From Cymbidium sinense (taxonomy: Eukaryota; Streptophyta; Magnoliopsida; Asparagales; Orchidaceae), in assembly GCA_021442155.1 (NCBI GenBank), contig CM038232.1, positions 58,001,436 to 58,065,435 on the forward strand: a stretch of 64,000 bases of DNA. The letters are read 5' to 3'. The notes beneath the pieces are model-generated. The model was not told where the DNA came from. It did not search any database and saw only the letters and a list, made by a program, of their open reading frames with translations. This document shows, one piece after another, positions 54,206-64,000 of this stretch. The position numbers and the translations under genes are program-made. Within the stretch, counting starts at the first letter, position 1. Each line of letters starts with the position of its first letter.

Positions 54206-55344
54206 TTGTTCTTAGAAGCTTTAACATCCCTATTATGGTTGCTTTCATAGACCTATTTTTATGTACATACAAAATGCAAAAATGATAAAGATAATTTCAT
54301 CTCCTATCCAGGAAGAATGTTAGAGGATTAAAAAATATATATATAAATCAAAGGATCATGAATAAGAACATAAGAAATAAAAGTTCTTATGGCCAATGTA
54401 GATCATGCATATAGAGACCCTAATACTAATGTGCCTAACATATGTTAAAGTACATTATATAAAGTTAGCATTCCAAATAAGATTGATTGAGTATTATGCA
54501 TTCATGTGCATCCATGTTCTTAAACTTAAGAAAGTAACATAAGAGTTGAGAAGGTGAAGTATACAAATATTCATTAAGGCCATGTAGATCAAGAAATCAT
54601 AAGAACTTAACTAGGTTTAATATGTCATTAATCTTGAATCATATTAAGTTCCTTATGATTCAATGTATAGAAAGCTTTAAGGTTTCTAAGTAATAAAAGT
54701 TACTCAAGCCTTAGCACTAAGCTATTAATTTTTTTCTTAGAGGACTTTCAAAGTCATATAATTGTAAAAGTTATTCTCCTTCAAAATTAGGTACATATTC
54801 ATATTAACTACGATTTAACTTAGGTCTTATGTGAGGAACTTGCTACTTGCTAATTTTACTTTCCTTTCATCTGAAACTCACCAAAAGTCTTGCCTAAAAA
54901 ATAACTACCAATAAAGTTCACTACATATAATCTCCTCAAGTACATTTCTAATATTTTGTTATGTTGCCCATTCTAATTCATGCCTATAAATAAGATGTCT
55001 TTGACCAAGTACGTGTATAATATAATCTTGTATCACACAATAATACTACATCTTAGGATTTCTTCCGCTTAAGTTTTGTCTTCTCTTCGGACTAAATCTA
55101 TGCTTGCAAGGTCGTAATGGTGGTTCTTGCAAATAATGTTGTATTTTATATCAACTTTATTTAAAGATCTATTTATGAAATCTAAATCTTTTTTACATTT
55201 TAAAATAAACGTTTAAATTTTAAGATCCGGGCATTGCAACGAGTTAAACAATAAGACAAAGAATTTTGCACAAAAGGGGATAATTAGTTGTGAGTTTTGA
55301 ACGATAGAAAAATGTACAAATTTAAGTAAAATTTATTAGTGAAG
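51187..55344. other. AT-rich region without recognised genes
   Basis: No protein family is recognised on either strand. Small features are an imperfect inverted pair around 51998-52110 ('agattatctacctta' and 'taggtaaatagataatct'), a degenerate run of 'gttgacttttagtgaag' variants at 52680-52745, and the microsatellite at 54137. If the exon at 42519-43058 belongs to a gene with a long intron, its upstream exon might lie here, but I could not see it. Confidence 0.45.
54137..54199. repeat. Compound (TC)n(TG)n microsatellite
   Basis: TC units from 54137 to about 54163, then 'ta', then TG units to about 54199. The open frame over it (54088-54285) is a low-complexity artefact. Confidence 0.95.
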
Positions 55345-55446
55345 ATAACATTAGTTTTAAAATGGCTTAATTTTTAAATTAGTCCTAATTAATAACGTAA
55401 TTAGCTAATTAACCCGTTTAAAAAAATTAAAATATCAGTCCGGTCG
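55345..55446 (+). repeat. Left terminal inverted repeat of the MULE
   Basis: Contains 'ttaatttttaaattagtcct' then 'aattaataacgtaattagct', which occur in reverse complement at 62800-62862 with few changes. The outermost bases are uncertain because the match fades over 'gataacattagttttaaaa'. Confidence 0.85.
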
Positions 55447-57083
55447 GTAGGCGTGGGCAGCGTGACGGCGCCGTCACCTACGGCGATCGGCATCCTTTTG
55501 ATTTAGGGCGAAAGTAACCGAGCTCACTCTCGGGTTTTGTATCGTCTCCCCCGTTCGATCGGCCTTTGTCAGGGGCTCATCGTAGCTAAGAAGTGTTTTC
55601 GTTGGATTTTTTTTGTGATTTAGGTATTTTTCACCCTAAATGAAAAAAACTTGTTAGATTTTATTTTTATGCATATAATAGGTATGTTTAAGCTATTTAG
55701 TTTAATTTTCATGATAATTTATGATAGATTTCATTTTCTATGCGGTTTTTATATTTTTGTAGGGAAGATTAATTTGTGGTAGATCTCATTTTCATAATAT
55801 ATGTGTTCCAATTAATTTTTTTTCTTTCAAACTCAAATCGACATATAAAATAAATAAACATAGCAAAATAATCCATATAGCTATTGCGATAAGTTTCAGG
55901 TCGGTATATGATATTTGTACAATATATTAGAAGATAATATATGTGTTCTAATAATAAGCTCATTATAAATGATGACAGTCTCCATAATAGTACTACACAA
56001 ACTTTTTTGAGGCATTTTCTGTTTTTCTCATTCTTGTGGTGTGTTCTGGCACCTAATATTGTTATTATTGTAGGAGACTTATATATAGAGGGAGTTGAGT
56101 GGATGAGCTATGGAGTTAAGAAAAAAGAATGATTATTAGTATCCATTTGTATGTTGATTCCCTTCATCTTCGGGAGATTGGCTACTACTATCTTATGCAT
56201 TGCTTGCTTTTAGATGTAAATTTGAAATTTTGTTTATCGTTAATTGGTAAATTAGTATTTATAGATGGCTTTTATATTAGTTTCTAGATTCTATAATTTT
56301 CACTATTGAAATTGAAATAAATAGTATTTTATGTGTTAACTTTTACTGTTGAGTTCTAAAAAAGTATTGCATGTGAAAGTATATTTTTCCATTCTCATTC
56401 TTTTCATGTGTTTATCGAGGCAAAAATAAAAGTGGCTTTTTGTTCAATGGCAATGTGGCAAATATTAAGTTGATTTTGTTCAAATTTTATAATCTTAGTC
56501 TCCAAAATCAAGCCTAACTTGATCAATATTTAAAACTCCTCAAATACAATTTTTTTGTGATGTGATTCATCAATGATTATTGAAAATAGTTAACAATATC
56601 AAGAATAAAATTGGGAAAAAGGATGGAAAAAAAATAATAAATTGCTTAATAGCTATTTGGTGAGAATAAAAACTTTAAGAAAAATGTATTTAGGGGCTGT
56701 TTGTTTTGTTTATTTTTAGAGTAAAGTAATGTAAATACAAGAAAATGAGGTTGTATAATTGTCACTGTTTGTTGTTCTAAGTTGTGACTTGTTAGTTTTT
56801 GAAGTGAGGTTGTGTCACATTCAATCTTTGTGGTTTAAAATGATTTCTGTAAGTTGTTACGTAGTGGATACTTGATGTATCGATGAATGAGCTATGCGAT
56901 TTAGCACTTATTATATGGATATATGATAAATGAGAGTATAACATTTTATGATATAAAATATTAATATTCTTTTGTAGTCTTCTATATCATATATGAATCT
57001 AGTCATTTTTGTGCGTAATAGGTAGCATTTTATTTCGTCCCCTCATTGTATTTCTCCTTAATTAAATTATTTGCATTTATCAG

Positions 57084-59190
57084 GTGCGGCGAAAGATTAT
57101 TGTTGTTCTGTTATTAGTACTTAGTGATGAGTTCATCTACTGTCTGTATAGTTCTTTATTATGGCGGAGAGTAAAGCGGATTTCATTCCAACATATATTG
57201 GTGGGAAAAATCGTCCAGTCCAAATGTCGGATTAGATTGAGGAATTACGAAGCGAATCATGAGATGGTTGAAGATAGATCCAACAAAGTTCTTTGTGAAT
57301 CGGTGGGTCATTTTCCTATTGGTCTTTGGATTTATTGCAACTCATTGATGATGAAGAAGTCGGTGAAGCTATACTTCTTGCGGCGTGTCGCCTATTGTGG
57401 TTTATGTCGAAGTTATGGGCGTCGTGTAGAGGCAGGAGGTTAACAATATAGAGGAATGTGAGAGAGCTCGAGCAGTACATCGCACCAACTTCTCAGCTAA
57501 GTACTCCAGTGGAATGTTATGGGTCTGAAGCAAGAGAACATGATTTCTTTGTAGGGACAAGTTCTTGTTATGGGTGACTTAGAAGATAATGACATGAATG
57601 TCTTGAAGATGTTGGATATGAAACTATGCTTAGTGGAGTAGCTGATGATGATGATGAGGAGGATGATAACTTAAAATGGGCTAACTACTTAACGAATCAT
57701 CCCTAGTGTTAGGGACTTGATTGTTGATTACTCAATTAGAACAAGTCATACGGAATAACGATTATTTGCGTAGCGCTGAAACAGCTAGAGAATGGGATGA
57801 GGACCTTTTGATGGCCCATCGAATCATTCTTTTGAGGAGGATAACGCATTCAGATGAATTGTTTGAAGATATGTGTTTTCAATTCAAGAAGCGTTGCAAT
57901 TTCTATTCGAGGTTGGTCATCATGAACAATGTTGAGTATGTCATGTGCTTCAAATCAATTAAAATTCGACGGTGCACATCATTCGACCCGTGACTTGTGG
58001 AGCTTACATGCAAGATCAATTAAGAGGTTGGGCGTGCGTGGCATATTAGTTCATTAGGCTCTCATGCTGATCATTCGGCTTAATCTTTGGACACAGTAAT
58101 GCGTCACGTTCATCTTATTTCATCCAACCCATGTCACGTCAACTAAATTTGAAGCCCAGGGAAATTGTAGGTCGTATTGAGTCAAAGTTCAATATAAGAG
58201 TGTCCTACATGAAGGCCTGGGATGCACGTCGAAAAGTTAAGGTTATTTTTGGAAGTTGGGAGGAATCTTACACATTGGGAAAATTTATGTTTGTAGTTTG
58301 CATCTATGCGTGGTATATCGGATACACTCACATCAACGATTCCGGATTTGTTTTGGTCATTTGAGCCTTCAATAAGAGGTTGGCGATATTGTCAGTTATG
58401 CCTTGATGGGACTTTTCTCGGGTAAGTATCAGAGGAACACTACTTGCGGTTGGGATCAAAACAATGGCTTGTTCCCACTAGCCTTAGCGGAATCGAGTGC
58501 ATCAAGTCATGGGTTTGGTTTTGCACACATTAAAGACTTGATCCCATCAATTCTACAAGGGGTGATCTGCCTCATCTCGATAGACATGCGGCAGTCTAGT
58601 TGGTTGCGAGAGATCTTTCCCAAGCGACACATCGCTTCATTTTGCGCCATTTAAGGAGAACTTCAAATTAGACAATTGGTATAGGTGATGTTGACTTCAT
58701 ATGTCGAAGATATGCGTTGCGAGAAACATGGATGACATTCAATTTTAAGCGGTATATGCGGACATCAAGAATATCAGCGAGGCATATATGGATTGTTTCA
58801 AGGGGCGTTCAACAATGGTCTCTTACTCATGATGATGGGTACAAGTACGGTACAATGACTACAAACGCAGCTGAGTGCTTCAATGGTGTGCTTAAAAGAG
58901 CACATGGTTTACCGATTCAAGCCTTGATTACAGCAGTATACTACAACATAGTATCCCTTTTCATGAAACGTCTTGAATCAGCTACAACTCTTGAAAGATA
59001 ACAGGAAACCTTGTTCTCTCCACGCATTAAGGTAACGTTGCAGGCTAATGAACGAGAGGCAAGAAGATTTTCTGAACCAGTGCGAATAAGCATGCCTGAG
59101 TACCAGGTGTTTGATGTCACTAGCAGGACCTTCAAGATTGAATTAGGTGAAAATAATGAGTATATGTGTACATAGACAACCGCGCTTACC
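57084..59190 (+). pseudogene. MULE (MURA-like) transposase pseudogene
   Basis: N-terminal part (57084-57450) in mixed frames: a GGE motif, KIDPTKFFVN, and DDEEVGEAILLA, as seen at the start of many plant MULE transposases. 57721-57993 is the DNA-binding region (ELFEDMCFQFKKRCNFY... then KIRRCTSFDP), continuing in another frame as WSLHARSIKRLG. Then VSYMKAWDARRKV and FGSWEESY (58196-58280), FEPSIRGW, LCLDGTFLGKYQ (first catalytic Asp at 58405), FPLALAE, LDRHAAV (second Asp at 58579), ATHRFILRHL, and MTTNAAECFNGVLK (Glu at 58873). At least four frame changes are needed. A weak SP...L..NE tail follows, ending at 59173; a C-terminal zinc knuckle is not clear. Confidence 0.85.
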
Positions 59191-59639
59191 ATCCACCATG
59201 TGCGCGTGATTCTTGTTTCAAGTCAAGCGACACATAAACCACGTCCATTATGTCTCGGATACTATAGTTTGCAAAACTATATCAACACCTACCGAGGTGA
59301 ATTCACGTAATGCGATCGGGAAGAGTGGGGTGAACACATCAATGGTGGCACATGCAGATTATAATCCACAAATGTCAAAAGAAAGATGAATTCGAAGGAC
59401 AAACAAATTTAAAAATACTATGGATGAGATACAAGTTCTAGGGTTTTGTAGTGTGTGTATAACTGTTGAACACAAGCAATTCGGCGTGTCCTCATATGAT
59501 CAGCGGTGTGATACATCATTGGTTGTTGATTATAATGAAATCTTATTCAGATATGTCTTATAGTGAGATTAGTACTCATGTAGTATGCTATTGTCTATGT
59601 GTGTCTTCAACGCTATTAGTTAGTATTGTGTTCAGTGTT

Positions 59640-59940
59640 GTTTGTTACACTAGCTATGTTGAGTGTAATTGAATTATTGTGTTGATGTTGTTTGTTACTC
59701 TCGTTAGTGTAATTGAATTGTTTTATTCGGTGTTGTTTATTCTTGTTAATTGAATTGTTGGTGTTGGTGTTGTTTGTTCACTTGCTCTGTTCGGTGATTG
59801 TATTGTTACACTTTATGGTTGTTACATTTAGTGCCTTGTTACACTTGTTATAGTTGTTACACTTGTGCGCTTGTTACTTGTTACTTTTTATTTATGCTTT
59901 AGTTGCTACACTTGTTAAATGTTGCGCTTCTTCATAGCTT
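59640..59940. repeat. Degenerate 'ttgttacac' repeat between the two MULE genes
   Basis: Repeated variants of 'tgttgtttgttact' and 'ttgttacacttg' fill the gap between the transposase and the PMD gene. The units are irregular and no period is fixed. Confidence 0.55.
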
Positions 59941-59989
59941 GTCTTATTAATGTTTAATTGCACATTGTTTTGCCTCAATTAACGGAAAG

Positions 59990-61530
59990 ATGTCGGCGGT
60001 GGCGCTCACGTATGAGGCGGACGATGAGACAGTTGTTGACTACGGACCTGCCGTGAAGTGCACCCAGTATATGCGCGTTACGTGGAAGAGCCTGAAGCGG
60101 ATCGATTGTAAAGTTTCTTTAACAGTTTTTTAAAATGTTTAATATACATTTGTTATGCTGACGCAACCCTACATATGAATGATTGTGGTTGTAGGTTCCA
60201 ATGATTGAGTGCGCACTTGATGTTTAGGGAATGACCATTAAGTCCAGTTTATGGATGCTTTTGCGGTCCAGATAGTGTCTCCCGGATGCGATATATTTGG
60301 ATCACCACTTCGGCGGCGTTAGGAGGTGGTGTTTGAATAATACCTTCCACGGCTAGTGAGATGACGATTACATTATAGGATGTTGCGATGATTCTTGGTA
60401 TTTGGATAGATATGGTGATTGGCTGTTCTTTGCGGTGGTGAGAAATAGTGGGCTACATTGTCAGATTATTGCGATGAGTTGCTTGGAGCGCATCTAGACC
60501 CAGACATTATATACCATGATCCGGTCCATCCACATATCACATCAGAGTTCTAAATGGGACAGGCTCATGCACGTACTTGCTTGCCCTTATGATGGCTGCG
60601 ATGGACATACTACCACGATTCATATTTAGATCTACCGGAGCTACAGTTCACTATGCATGTCAGAGCATACATACTGTTTGCCATTGGATCTTTTCTTTTG
60701 CCAGATACTTCAGGTTCTGAGGTTCATCTGCAGTATCTGCCATTACTTCAGGATATTGACGTTCACGGAGTGTCGTTAGTTGTTATTGCTCGCTCATCTC
60801 TATAAAATTACATGAAAACACAAAACCAGCGCCCAACATGGTTGGATGTGTTCATTTCCTGCAGATATGGGCGTGGGAGCACATTCATGTGGGAAGACCT
60901 ACGTTACGTGTTCCATATCCTATAGACATTGATGGACTTAGAGTGGATTAGATGGAATGAAGGTTATGTTAGAAATGCCGACATCAATATCGAGCTTATA
61001 GGGATGAGTTGGGCGGACTTACGCAAAAATCGGTATCTTTGATTTGATGTAATGTTTATTGCTTACTCATTATTGGTTGTTTATTAAAATAATAACTTAT
61101 GTTATATCGAGTCATCAGAGCCATATGGACATCGAGATATGCTTGCGTGTCACGCGGATATATGTTTTACGAGGGGCGGAAATATGGCTAGTAGTGCGAT
61201 CATATGTTGGAAGAGGGTAGAGTAATTTTACGATGGTGTGCTCGCGGTTGCATGTCTCCTACCATTGATGTTGCCCGATAGATCCATCGTTATGCGGGTT
61301 GATGGCGAGGAAAAGCGATGTTGATTGGGTCCATTACCACAACTCTTACATTACCTTTGTGGGCGAAGATGTGAGTCGGTTGTCATTGTGGATTCATCCA
61401 GCATGATCGAGAACCAACATCAACCAATACATGAGATGGTATCGTTCATGGGCTTCCTATACATGTTGAAGGCGGACACTTCCTCGACACATACTACCCG
61501 GCATCTGCGAGCGCTTGATGGTTAGTCTAA
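59990..61530 (+). pseudogene. Plant mobile domain (PMD) pseudogene inside the MULE
   Basis: Starts at ATG 59990 (MSAVALTYEADDE). A likely intron runs from a GT at 60108 to an AG at 60194. The domain is then readable in changing frames: SEMTITL then DVAMILGIWIDMVIG (60350-60420), MHVRAYILFAIGSFLLPDTS and LQYLPLLQDIDVHG (60654-60770), LQIWAWEHIHVGRP (60860-60902), SEPYGHRDMLACHADI (61118-61165), and INQYMRWYRSWASY (61416-61457). These match, in order, the conserved blocks of PMD ('aminotransferase-like, plant mobile domain') proteins. Host relatives such as MAIN and MAIL1 act in the nucleus in genome maintenance and silencing. Frameshifts and stops abolish this copy. Overlapping frames downstream at 61652-62291 may include a degraded extra exon, but none is convincing. 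Confidence 0.75.
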
Positions 61531-62769
61531 ATGCATAGTATTAAAATTTCTTTTGCAACACGATACACTCATATAAATTTATGTATATGCAACGTGACCA
61601 CATCTTGAATACTGAGGACATATTTGGCGTTATTTCGGCAGAGGTGACGATATGGAATATCAGACATCTTTCGATGAATATGAGGAATTGTTGGTGGCAC
61701 TGAGGCGAGATATGCATATCTCAGACACTCGATCTGAGGATCTTGACATTCGCACTTGTGCGTCGGTCGGATGTTCCATCGATGGATGTGGGGCCATCCT
61801 GTCCCAGTGGTGGGGACGATCTACCACATACATTTACACACCACCGTATTCATATCGAGAAGCAATGTGGTCTCAAATGCACCCATGGAGCGGCGATCAG
61901 GCGTATATGGTCCGTCATTTCATATGACAGCCATATGGAGTTTACCAGTATTACTGCCTTGAAAGCGATATACCTCATGTTACGAGTTAGGATGTTAACA
62001 CCGAGCGGATGGAAGAGGAGGACCATCGGCGACATCATCTGCGTGATCGACGGCGGCGACCACCATCCCATACACTCTGCGGCGATGCGATTCCACCATA
62101 GCACATCGGCGGCGATAGATGTATTATATTATATTTTTTGTACGTTTGATGGCATGTATTTACGGCGGTTTATATGTTTTTTATGTTTACTCATTCACTA
62201 CTTCTCATTATGTAATCTAGTGATTTATTGTTTATTTAATTTGGTTAATTCACGTGAGAGGAGGGAAGATTTAATGTGGAATTACATATAGTTCAAATCT
62301 AATTTAAAAACTATTTGTCATATATATATTTATTATGGTAAAGAGTCAAATGAAAATACATCTAGAGTCAAAATTCACATTACAAGTTTTAATGTGTTTT
62401 GGAAAAGTAAATGTTACAAGTGTAAAATAACATCTTTAAATATAAGAAAAGAAATGATTATTTTTTAAGAATAAGTAAACTCATTAAAGCTCAATTTATA
62501 TATAGAATATATTGAGAGTGTTTGATATTACCAAAAGAAATCCTGTATTATAAAAAAAAAGTACAGAATAACTCACTTTAACTTCAAAATTTATACATAT
62601 CGAAAATACACCCTGAGATTCAAAACGCCAACATAAAGTTATAATTTTTTATTACCTTCCAGCAATACTCAATCAGAACCGAAATATTTTGATATTAAAA
62701 AAAATGTTAAATTTTTTTAAAAAATTATTTTATGAGTAGGACCATGCTGATTGGCAGCGGGCCAGTCGC

Positions 62770-62875
62770 TAACTCAGCGATTGGACTATTTTTAAATTTT
62801 TTTAAATAAATTAATTAACTAATTACGTTATTAATTAGCACTAATTTAAAAATTAAACCTTTTAAAATAACAGTG
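62770..62875 (-). repeat. Right terminal inverted repeat of the MULE
   Basis: Minus-strand reading 'ttttaaaaggtttaattttt', 'aaattagtgctaattaataa', 'cgtaattagttaattaattt', continuing to 'agtcc', pairs with the left TIR. The core of about 40 bp is nearly identical; the inner part is looser. Confidence 0.85.
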
Positions 62876-63299
62876 TCATTTAGTTGGAATAGTTGAAGTT
62901 ATAAGAAGCGAGTAGTGCGTACCATTCAACTACTGCGATGTTCATCGTGTGGGGAAGTGTAGTGGGTCCCAAAATTGCATCGACGTGGGTGCGATCAGAC
63001 GTCCGAGTTTTAGTATTCCGGTTTTTTTTTCGAATTCTCACATTGCATCCACTGTCCATTCGACGCTACGATTCGTGGACAACGTTAGTCAACAAATCTT
63101 GCAAGATATTCTGTCGAATGTCATGCCATCCCGGTGTTAATTTTTCTATTCGAACCACAGGACCCGTGCTAATTAGGATTGTGACCCCAACGCAAATTCT
63201 AATTTGTGATTAGAAGATACGAAGCTTTTTGTACTTCCGGCCGCCGGCCATTAATATCTAGGAATGAACAATATAATAAGGTTTGAAACTTATTGTGTT
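62876..63299. other. GC-balanced stretch outside the MULE, nature unknown
   Basis: Composition is clearly less AT-rich than average here, with many CG dinucleotides ('cgacgtgggtgcgatcagacgtccgag' region, and 'ccggccgccggcc' near 63237). Open frames at 62938-63213 and 62949-63140 overlap and match no family. It could be a gene fragment, a promoter region or part of the next element. Confidence 0.35.
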
Positions 63300-64000
63300 T
63301 ACCCTCACAAATCTAAAAATCTTATCATAAATTTTGTAGATAAGATATCATAAGAAAATAATTTTAGTCTATAACATACCACAATTTCAATATATTTAAA
63401 ATAATATGATACATCTAAAATTAATCAAGCACGAATCTCAAGATTTTCGAAATGCTGATCTAATCACCGATTTCGAAACTTACTCAACCGAGACGAACAT
63501 AACAACATCAAGATAGATCCGAATAATCGACTCGACTCTATCGAGTAAAATGGATCCCGATCCAAATGGTCACAAAACGACATATTTATAGATCGAGGCT
63601 CGTCAAGACGACTCCAACGAATCCAAGATCACCCAATTCATTATTAAGGCACCCGGATCATCAAAATACACCGTCGACGAGGGATCGGCCGTCAGATGGG
63701 AGTGGTTGGAGTTTTCCATGAATTTACAAGGCCCACTCCCAAAATCTATAAATAGAGCTTCATTCTCACCTTAGAGGGACTAATCGATTTGAAGACCAGA
63801 GCTCGAGAACCACCTTGGACGCCAACGATCTATCACCACTGCCACCACCAATAAGTGTTCAAAGATCGAGCTCGCCTAGGAGATCGCCTGGGGACTAGAA
63901 AAGAGCCAGCTCCTTTCTCCTCAAGATCAAGAGGTTGCTCCTGTAAGATCGCCTCGCTTTTGGGAAACTTCTCCTTGGAGTTGACCGATATTGTATTTTT
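63300..64000 (+). mobile_element. Probable LTR promoter and leader of an element running off the right edge
   Basis: From about 63420 the sequence becomes rich in 'gatcgaggctcg', 'cgagctcg' and 'agatcgcctgg' phrases. A TATA box with a short leader (63747 onward) is followed by Cys/Pro-codon-like CT-rich DNA typical of R-U5 regions. No second copy is in the window, so this is inference; it could instead be the promoter of a host gene. Confidence 0.4.
63747..63754 (+). promoter_or_regulatory. TATA box
   Basis: TATAAATA in 'aaaatctataaatagagctt', a strong plant TATA context; transcription would start near 63780. It may serve an LTR or a downstream gene beyond the window. Confidence 0.5.

Larger units (their letters stand above)
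55345..62875 (+). mobile_element. Mutator-like element (MULE) carrying a PMD gene, about 7.5 kb
   Basis: Bounded by terminal inverted repeats of about 100 bp. It holds, both on the plus strand, a MURA-type transposase pseudogene (57084-59190) and a plant-mobile-domain pseudogene (59990-61530). Composition inside is more balanced than outside, and 55440-55600 is GC-rich, consistent with a promoter next to the left terminus. Long TIRs are typical for MULEs. A 9-bp target-site duplication could not be fixed. Both genes are broken, so the copy is non-autonomous now. Confidence 0.8.

Noticed and set aside
54088..54285. 65-codon frame with Ser-Leu and Cys-Val runs
   Set aside because: Produced by the compound TC/TG microsatellite.
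61652..62291. Four overlapping frames on both strands downstream of the PMD
   Set aside because: Frames contradict one another and none has a recognisable motif; at most a decayed C-terminal part of the MULE cargo.
55330..62890. 9-bp target-site duplication of the MULE (ATTAGTGAA versus ATTTAGTTG)
   Set aside because: Too many mismatches and the exact TIR ends are uncertain.

Overview
This looks like nuclear DNA of a flowering plant with a large, transposon-rich genome. It is strongly AT-rich, lacks long open reading frames, and carries decayed plant LTR retrotransposons (Tat-like and Athila-like Ty3/gypsy, a chromovirus-like Ty3/gypsy, SIRE-like Ty1/copia), a Mutator-like element (MULE) and a plant mobile domain (PMD) gene. 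The species cannot be named from the sequence. Family names rest on remembered motifs, not on a search.

Layout. 1-26 kb is dominated by one family of very long non-coding repeats, probably LTR/UTR sequence of a Tat-like element, present in several truncated copies in both orientations: 1-711 (+), 712-5482 (-), 10271-17124 (+), 17385-19625 (fragments with a fold-back), 19667-21592 (+), 22050-24760 (-), and 32720-33869 (+) further on. A decayed RNase H-integrase segment (5483-7210) followed by two tandem arrays (7755-8385, 8505-9040) lies between the first two long arms. A MITE-like element sits at 24776-25050.

28-38.5 kb holds two Athila-like LTRs in opposite orientation (28227-29825 and 36938-38512). 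The right one is followed on the minus strand by gag, protease and the start of reverse transcriptase, which is cut off at 33870 by the end of a long-repeat copy. Between them is a plus-strand gag-protease fragment of another gypsy family (30908-32640). A SIRE-like copia LTR occupies 38794-41367.

The only host-gene candidate is a minus-strand terminal exon at 42519-43058, GC-richer than its surroundings, encoding a small membrane protein. Its upstream exon is not visible, and a complete but decayed gypsy element (45022-51186, two LTRs, PBS, gag-pol) lies upstream of it.

The most structured unit is a MULE at about 55345-62875. It has two matching terminal inverted repeats of about 100 bp, a transposase pseudogene with traceable DDE residues (57084-59190), and a PMD pseudogene in the same orientation (59990-61530). 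At the right edge, 63300-64000 resembles the promoter and leader of another LTR element.

No intact autonomous element and no complete host gene is visible. The genes do not form a pathway; the history is one of nested insertion, inversion, and decay through stops and frameshifts. I did not find a clearly new biological system. The best candidates for a second look are the MULE carrying a PMD gene, the fold-back repeat at 18766-19625, and the orphan exon.
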